DNA of 38,867 bases from Clostridium sp. (GTDB taxonomy: Bacteria; Bacillota; Clostridia; Clostridiales; Clostridiaceae): positions 1 through 38,867 of the forward strand of contig NZ_JAPFDR010000026.1 in NCBI RefSeq assembly GCF_026168755.1, in the 5' to 3' direction. Below are positions 34,380 to 38,867 of the stretch, piece by piece. A program made the translations under genes and the position numbers. Position 1 is the stretch's first letter, and each line of letters opens with the position of its first letter. Under the pieces are notes generated by a model, which did not search any database, was not told the origin of the DNA, and worked only from the letters and a program-made list of their open reading frames with translations.

Positions 34380-34548
34380 AATGATAGCTCACCACATAAA
34401 TTATGTGACAGGAATATACATATTTTGCATACCCCCAGTTATATAGCTGTAAAGCTTAGGCTATATACTTCGGCGACAAGTCCTTTCTTATTATTTTAAC
34501 ATGCTTTAATCCATAATAATACTAATACGTACCGCACCTCTATCTATT
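34380..34548 (-). promoter_or_regulatory. Lysine riboswitch (L box)
   Basis: Read on the minus strand this is a lysine riboswitch. The conserved start AGATAGAGGTGCG is at 34533-34545, TCGCCGAAG follows in the second arm, and CTGTCAC then GTGGTGAGCTATC closes helix P1 (GATAG at 34383-34387 with CTATC at 34540-34544). Lysine binding should stabilise the aptamer and favour the terminator at 34320-34346, shutting down asd-dapA-dapB. The order promoter, aptamer, terminator and biosynthetic genes is complete. Confidence 0.93.
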
Positions 34549-34568
34549 TATAAACTTATATAGTTATG

Positions 34569-34597
34569 ATTATACCCTGTATGTATGAAACTTTCAA
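34569..34597 (-). promoter_or_regulatory. Promoter of the lysine riboswitch transcript
   Basis: On the minus strand TTGAAA (34592-34597) and a perfect TATAAT (34569-34574) are separated by 17 bases. The transcript would begin about 15 bases before the aptamer. Confidence 0.75.
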
Positions 34598-34733
34598 GGA
34601 ATATTTACAAAATAATATTATATACTTCATTTTATTATATGAATATTAGCAGAAAGTGAAACAATGTATTTAAGGTATAAATATAAACATATAGGAGAAA
34701 ATATTTATATAAAATTATCTAGGGGGAATTTTT

Positions 34734-34985
34734 ATGAGTAAAACACCATTAAAAAAAATAATAAAATCAAAAATAAAAACTAATAAAGAGCTTACACCCG
34801 AAGAAAAAATGCGTGAAAAAATAAAATATGAAATTGCAGAAGAATTAGGGTTAAGTGATAAGGTAGACACATATGGATGGGGAGGATTAACAGCAGAAGA
34901 AACAGGACGAATAGGTGGGATAATGACAAAGCGTAAAAAAGAGTTAAAGTTACCAACTAACGATCAAATTTTAGGGAGAAAATAA
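34734..34985 (+). CDS. Alpha/beta-type small acid-soluble spore protein
   Basis: Alpha/beta-type SASPs coat and protect DNA in the dormant spore and are degraded at germination. The 83-residue protein keeps the two signature regions: KYEIAEELGLSDKV, which includes the site cut by the germination protease GPR, and LTAEETGRIGGIMTKRKKEL, which corresponds to the DNA-binding GxxGG...KR element. It differs from major SASPs by a Lys-rich N-terminal extension of about 30 residues and a GWGG insertion between the two regions. It therefore looks like the SspF-type minor branch. A GGGGG site precedes the ATG. A forespore promoter is expected, but I could not fix one with confidence. Confidence 0.8.
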   Translation: MSKTPLKKIIKSKIKTNKELTPEEKMREKIKYEIAEELGLSDKVDTYGWGGLTAEETGRIGGIMTKRKKELKLPTNDQILGRK

Positions 34986-34989
34986 TAGA

Positions 34990-35019
34990 TTGACTTAATA
35001 TTCTATTACATAGTATTAT
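34990..35019 (+). promoter_or_regulatory. Candidate promoter of the methyltransferase-hslO pair
   Basis: TTGACT (34990-34995) and TATTAT (35014-35019) are separated by 18 bases, 87 bases ahead of the methyltransferase start. Confidence 0.4.
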
Positions 35020-35106
35020 AAAGGTTAGAAATTTATTATAGTATAGTAATAACTACATTATCTGTTTTTTCAGCATAGTAAATAAAAGTAGGATAGGGGG
35101 AATAGC

Positions 35107-35847
35107 ATGGCATATGGGGAATTCGCAAAAATATATGATGAGTTAATAAATGAAGATATTAATTATGATGAAATGGTAGAGCGTATTTTAGAAATTTGTA
35201 ATTTATATAATGTAGAATTAAATGATTATTTAGACATTGCGTGTGGAACCGGAAATGTAACCATAAGGATAGCAAAATATTTTAAAAATATTTACGGAGT
35301 TGATTTATCAGAAGATATGTTAATAGAAGCTTTTGATAAATTTAAAGAAGCACGAATAAAAGGAAAAATAATTTGCCAGGATATGACAGAACTTTCTCTT
35401 AATAAAGAGTTTGATTTAATAACATCTGTATTGGATTCTACAAATTATATAACAGATTTAAATGATCTTCAAAATTACTTTAATGGAGTATATAATCATT
35501 TAAAGTCAAATGGATTATTTATATTTGATGTTAATTCATATTATAAATTATCTGAAATATTAGGAAACAATATATATACATATAGCGAAGAAGAGGTTTT
35601 TTATACTTGGGAAAATGTTTTTGAAGATAGCTTACTTTCTATGTTCTTAACCTTCTTTGTTAAAAAAGGAGATCTTTATGAAAGATTTGAGGAAGAACAT
35701 CTTGAAAGAGCATATACTGAAAAAGAGTTAGAAAAAGAACTGAAGAAAGCGAATTTAGAGGTTATTGCCAAGTTTGATGGATATACTGAAAATTATGTAC
35801 AAGCAAATACTGAAAGAATAGTATATGTAATAAGAAAAAAGCAATAG
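35107..35847 (+). CDS. Class I SAM-dependent methyltransferase
   Basis: This 246-residue methyltransferase has the SAM-binding motif [17 protein letters not shown] near residue 42, an acidic residue ending strand 2 ([11 protein letters not shown]), and motif [19 protein letters not shown] followed by the [12 protein letters not shown] strand. The start [14 protein letters not shown] and the middle section resemble the YqeM-like clostridial group, whose targets are not known. The substrate could be a small molecule or a protein; nothing here decides it. A GGGGGAATAGC region precedes the ATG. hslO follows after 13 bases, so the two are probably co-transcribed. Confidence 0.85.
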   Translation: MAYGEFAKIYDELINEDINYDEMVERILEICNLYNVELNDYLDIACGTGNVTIRIAKYFKNIYGVDLSEDMLIEAFDKFKEARIKGKIICQDMTELSLNKEFDLITSVLDSTNYITDLNDLQNYFNGVYNHLKSNGLFIFDVNSYYKLSEILGNNIYTYSEEEVFYTWENVFEDSLLSMFLTFFVKKGDLYERFEEEHLERAYTEKELEKELKKANLEVIAKFDGYTENYVQANTERIVYVIRKKQ

Positions 35848-35860
35848 TTGGAGGAAAAAT

Positions 35861-36751
35861 ATGAGCGATAAAATTATTAGAGCAGTTGCAAAAAATGGAA
35901 TGGTAAGAATAATAGCTGGAATTACTACAGACTTAGTTGAGGATGCTAGAGTAATACATGAATGTACTCCAGTTGCAGCAGCATCTCTTGGAAGAATGTT
36001 AACGGCTGGAGCTCTTTTAGGAGCTACTTTAAAATCATCAAACGAAGTAATGACTTTAAGAATCAATGGTGGAGGAGATGCCAACGGAGTAGTTGTTACT
36101 GCATATGAAGGTGCTAAAGTTAAAGGATATATTGGAAATCCATATGGAGATATGCCTTTAAATTCAAATGGTAAATTAGATGTTGGTGGATATGTTGGAA
36201 AAAATGGTAATTTAATGGTTATAAAGGATTTAGGTATGAAGGATCCTTACGTAGGTCAAGTGCCGATACATTCAGGAGAAATAGCAGAAGATTTAGCTTA
36301 TTACTTTACTGTATCTGAACAAACACCATCAGCAGTATCATTAGGTGTTTTAGTTGATAAAGATTATTCAATTAAAGTAGCTGGAGGATTTATAATTCAA
36401 ATGTTACCAGATGCAGATGAATTCTTAGCAGATATTATAACTTATAGATTAGAAGAAATTCCATCTTTAACAACTATGTTAAATGAGGGAAAGGGCATGG
36501 ATGATATACTAGATTATATATTTGGAGATATGGACTTAAAGATATTAGAGGAAATTAAACCAGAATTTTCTTGTAATTGTTCAAGAGAAAAGGTTGAAAA
36601 AGCTTTAATTTCTATAGGGGAAAAAGATTTAAGAGAGATATATGAAGATGGTAAAAATGAAGAGTTAAAATGCCACTTCTGTAATAAGACATATGTATTT
36701 ACTCCAGAAGAAATTGGTAGATTATTAGTTAATTCTAATAAATCTGAATAA
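35861..36751 (+). CDS. hslO: Redox-regulated chaperone Hsp33
   Basis: Hsp33 is a holdase that is activated under oxidative stress by loss of zinc and formation of disulfides. The 296-residue protein has the N-terminal domain signature [20 protein letters not shown], and [15 protein letters not shown] is typical. The C-terminal zinc-binding redox switch reads CNC (Cys238, Cys240) and CHFC (Cys271, Cys274), so all four ligands are present. The start follows GGAGG eight bases upstream. It lies 13 bases after the methyltransferase gene. The 107-nt inverted-repeat element at 36759 begins just after its stop. Confidence 0.97.
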   Translation: MSDKIIRAVAKNGMVRIIAGITTDLVEDARVIHECTPVAAASLGRMLTAGALLGATLKSSNEVMTLRINGGGDANGVVVTAYEGAKVKGYIGNPYGDMPLNSNGKLDVGGYVGKNGNLMVIKDLGMKDPYVGQVPIHSGEIAEDLAYYFTVSEQTPSAVSLGVLVDKDYSIKVAGGFIIQMLPDADEFLADIITYRLEEIPSLTTMLNEGKGMDDILDYIFGDMDLKILEEIKPEFSCNCSREKVEKALISIGEKDLREIYEDGKNEELKCHFCNKTYVFTPEEIGRLLVNSNKSE

Positions 36752-36758
36752 TGTAAAT

Positions 36759-36865
36759 AAAAAAGTAGGCTATTTATAAAATGATATATTCACTCTATAA
36801 TAACAATTTTTATTATTTTAACTGTATATTATAAAGGAAGCATATCAATATCAGCCTACTTTTTT
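36759..36865. repeat. Terminator-like inverted repeat with an 81-nt loop
   Basis: AAAAAAGTAGGCT (36759-36771) and its perfect complement AGCCTACTTTTTT (36853-36865) lie 81 bases apart. The ends look like the two arms of an ordinary bidirectional terminator, but the loop is far too long. The loop holds smaller dyads (TGATAT with ATATCA, TATAATA with TATTATA), so a folded RNA is possible. It may be a split terminator, a small structured RNA or an insertion remnant. Confidence 0.55.
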
Positions 36866-36938
36866 ATTAGTTAATATTAAAAAAGAAAATATAAATACTA
36901 ATCAACAATTGGCTGATAGATACGTATGATATAAGAGG

Positions 36939-37634
36939 TTAAAAAACAAGTAAACTGCCTCTATCTATTAGTTTTGTATTACTAAGATATATAGGTTTAA
37001 TATCGTATTTATATAAAAATTTTTTTACTTCATTACCAAAAGCATAATTATCTAATGACCCAAAGAAGGCCATGGAATCATTTGAAATCATACCTCCAAC
37101 ACCTCCGATAAAACCATAATTAAATCCACTTAGTTCTATATCGCCAAATGGTAATAGTAATATATCAAAATTTTCACTTTTTAATGTGTTATATATACCA
37201 GCATCATTAGTTATAATTGCTTTTTCTCGTAACGGTAATATAGAGCATTTAGTATATCCTTGATTTACATTTATAGTTTTTTTATTTTTACAGTACTCTA
37301 AGATTTTTTTATCAGTAAACTTTAAATTATGTACTAAGTAATTGTCAGTAATATATGCATTAAGTGATATATTACTAGGATATTTAGATAATAAAGTACT
37401 ATCACTTTCTATAAAGTTTATATTTTTTGTTTTTAAAAGTTCTTTAAAGGACAAAGTAATATTTTTATTAACAATAAGAGTATTGTTATTAATTATATTT
37501 AATTGAATATCTGTATGTCCATTTATTGCTTCATATAGATTATTATCCTTGGGAATTTTTATTACATCATAATTTAATTTTTTTAGTGAGTTTATTTCAT
37601 TATCAGTTGTTCTATAGTCAACAAAACATATCAT
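36939..37634 (-). CDS. Probable DUF6873 (GME-fold) protein
   Basis: This 231-residue protein has the alternating strand pattern of guanidine-modifying-enzyme (GME) folds and resembles the DUF6873 family. Characteristic pieces are GHTDIQLNII, YTKCSILPLREKAIITNDAG, LPFGDIELSGFNYGFIGGVG and DNYAFGNEVKKFL. GME enzymes include arginine deiminases and amidinotransferases, which use a catalytic Cys. Here the only motif-embedded Cys is in YTKCSIL, not at the C-terminal catalytic position, so activity should not be assumed. The start follows GGAGAAG. It is convergent with hslO across the 36759-36865 repeat and divergent from the ytxC-like gene. The family name is from memory and moderately firm. Confidence 0.6.
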   Translation of the reverse strand: MICFVDYRTTDNEINSLKKLNYDVIKIPKDNNLYEAINGHTDIQLNIINNNTLIVNKNITLSFKELLKTKNINFIESDSTLLSKYPSNISLNAYITDNYLVHNLKFTDKKILEYCKNKKTINVNQGYTKCSILPLREKAIITNDAGIYNTLKSENFDILLLPFGDIELSGFNYGFIGGVGGMISNDSMAFFGSLDNYAFGNEVKKFLYKYDIKPIYLSNTKLIDRGSLLVF

Positions 37635-37777
37635 TAATCTTCTCCTTGTTTAAATATATTTCTTATACAATATAAAATATTCATAAAAAAATCAATATTT
37701 TATTAATAAGTGTACAGCCAGGTGAGTATATAGAAAAGATTTTAATACATACTAATATTAAGAAAGGAGTGAAATCC

Positions 37778-38668
37778 ATGCTTGTGATAAGATTAGTGCA
37801 TAATAATGATTTAGACTTAGTAAAGGAATTACAAGAGCTTAGAGAATTGTTAAAGAAGAAAAATATCACTATTGGGCTTGTAGAAAGTGGTAAGGGTGAT
37901 TCACATTTAATAAAAATTATGTGCGAAAAAGAGTGTTATAATGAAAAAATTAAAAGAATGATATATTTATATATAAGCAATATTCTATACAATATAGTAA
38001 TTGAAAAATATAGAAAAAAAGAGCTTTTTAATTTTTTAACTGAAACTTATTTCTTTTTGAAACATGATGAAATAATAGAAGTAGAAAATATGATTATGAA
38101 AATTCTAAGAAGTGAAGAAAATTTAAAAGATGAAAAAATGATATATTGTATAAGTAAAATAAATTCAATAATAGAAAAAATAAAAACTTGCTTGGAAGAA
38201 AATGAAGAAATAAACATAAAAGGTTTTATAACTTTTAGGATGAAGGAACTTAGAGAAGATATAGAAGATATTGTTGATAAAGTTGTAGAAGAATATATGG
38301 TTGAAAAAGAGTATAAAGAGTTTGTAAAATTATTAAAATATTTTGTTGATATTCAGGAAAGTAAAATAGAAAAAATTAATATTTACATTCATGAAGGTGG
38401 GGGTTATGTATTAAAAGATGGGTATGGAAATGATATTTTTGGTGATTTTATGAAAGAGTTAGCTGAGTGTAGAACAGATACTGAAGCTGAAATAGAAGAT
38501 GTAATAATAAGTGGATTGATAACTAATGCTCCAAAGCAAATAATAATACATCATAAGGAAAATTGTATAAATACAGAGTTTATCGAAACTATAGTTAATG
38601 TATTTGGAGATAGAGTATTTTACTGTGCAGGATGTGCAAATTGTATGCCATCAAAAATTAAAGTTTAA
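37778..38668 (+). CDS. ytxC: YtxC-like sporulation protein
   Basis: This 296-residue protein resembles the YtxC family, a putative sporulation protein of Bacillus and clostridia whose molecular function is unknown. The core is strongly helical and charged (ENEEINIKGFITFRMKELRE, then VEEYMVEKEYKEFVKLLKYF). The C-terminal domain contains the family's INIYIHEGGGY segment and ends in a cysteine cluster, FYCAGCANCMPSK, which could bind metal. I chose the ATG at 37778 because AAGGAG lies nine bases upstream; an in-frame GTG at 37769 overlaps that site. The gene ends at a terminator into whose 3' flank a group II intron has inserted. In clostridia thrS often follows, which cannot be seen here. Confidence 0.8.
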   Translation: MLVIRLVHNNDLDLVKELQELRELLKKKNITIGLVESGKGDSHLIKIMCEKECYNEKIKRMIYLYISNILYNIVIEKYRKKELFNFLTETYFFLKHDEIIEVENMIMKILRSEENLKDEKMIYCISKINSIIEKIKTCLEENEEINIKGFITFRMKELREDIEDIVDKVVEEYMVEKEYKEFVKLLKYFVDIQESKIEKINIYIHEGGGYVLKDGYGNDIFGDFMKELAECRTDTEAEIEDVIISGLITNAPKQIIIHHKENCINTEFIETIVNVFGDRVFYCAGCANCMPSKIKV

Positions 38669-38693
38669 AAAATATAATAAATTTGAAAAAATT

Positions 38694-38724
38694 AGGGTTG
38701 TTATGAGTTATAAACAACCCTTTT
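38694..38724 (+). terminator. Terminator after ytxC
   Basis: AGGGTTGTT (38694-38702) pairs with AACAACCCT (38713-38721) around a 10-base loop, followed by a short T-run. The group II intron begins six bases later. Confidence 0.85.
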
Positions 38725-38730
38725 ATCATT

Positions 38731-38867
38731 GTGCGCCCAGCATGGGCAACAACTTGACGGTGAAAGTCCGTTGTGGGCTTGGTAGTGGGAACCACTAGCT
38801 AATGACAAGGGTGTCCATCGTGAGATGGAATCTGAAGGAAGTCGGAGGCAAAGTCTTGGTCTGAGGA
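38731..38867 (+). mobile_element. 5' end of a group II intron (truncated by the window edge)
   Basis: From 38731 the sequence begins GTGCGCCCAGCATGGG, the conserved 5' splice-site start (GUGYG) of bacterial group II introns. It continues with the typical domain I elements GGTGAAAGTCC, GTGGGAACCACTAGCTA, GACAAGGGTGTCCATCGTG and GAAGGAAGTCGGAGGCAAA. Its GC content is much higher than that of the surroundings, as expected for a ribozyme. The rest, including any reverse transcriptase (LtrA-type) gene, lies beyond the window. It has the same orientation as ytxC and sits directly behind the ytxC terminator. Confidence 0.92.

Noticed and set aside
38598..38798. Plus-strand frame spanning the ytxC end and the intron
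   Set aside because: It is out of frame with ytxC and crosses the terminator and the intron 5' end, so it is an artefact.
1..38867. CRISPR arrays, tRNA or rRNA genes, prophage or IS elements
   Set aside because: I saw no regularly spaced repeats, no cloverleaf or rRNA sequence, no transposase or phage structural genes. The only mobile element is the group II intron at the right edge.

Overview
The window is AT-rich, uses clostridial codon choices and strong GGAGG-type ribosome binding sites, and carries spore genes (an alpha/beta-type small acid-soluble protein, a YtxC-like protein, a PdaB-like deacetylase). It also has a valine T-box and a lysine riboswitch. Together these point to a chromosomal segment of a Clostridium sensu stricto-type spore-forming anaerobe. 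I cannot name the species. Most of it is ordinary core chromosome; the only mobile element seen is the 5' end of a group II intron at the right edge.

Layout. 1-3.7 kb: the first codons of a minus-strand gene, then M16 peptidase, recX and a membrane transglutaminase-like gene, closed by a hairpin shared with a convergent TPR gene. 3.8-9.2 kb: a giant two-module CoA-dehydratase-type activase and a PsuK-like sugar kinase. 9.4-10.7 kb: an accessory-looking stretch with a 157-residue kinase-fold protein and three tiny hydrophilic proteins. 10.9-13.5 kb: clpS-clpA. 13.5-19.6 kb: T-box-valS, a DUF3892 protein, a frameshifted gene remnant, folC and deoD. 19.6-23.1 kb: a TSCPD protein, a beta-propeller protein, a DUF4364 protein, a PdaB-like deacetylase and a double-OB SSB.

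23.1-34.6 kb is dominated by lysine/diaminopimelate synthesis and peptide uptake. dapH and a PatA-like aminotransferase are divergent neighbours, which fits the acetylase branch. Next comes the oppBCDF-oppA transporter operon, behind a leader that holds three palindromic sites and a consensus promoter. The minus-strand asd-dapA-dapB operon follows, controlled by a lysine riboswitch with its own terminator and a strong promoter. 34.7-38.9 kb: the SASP gene, a methyltransferase, hslO (Hsp33), a GME-fold-like protein, a ytxC-like gene and the group II intron, which is inserted directly behind the ytxC terminator.

No clear new multi-gene system is visible. The best leads are the minimal kinase-like protein with its structured leader and neighbouring small peptides, the opp control region, the 107-nt inverted-repeat element after hslO, and the terminator-targeted intron.
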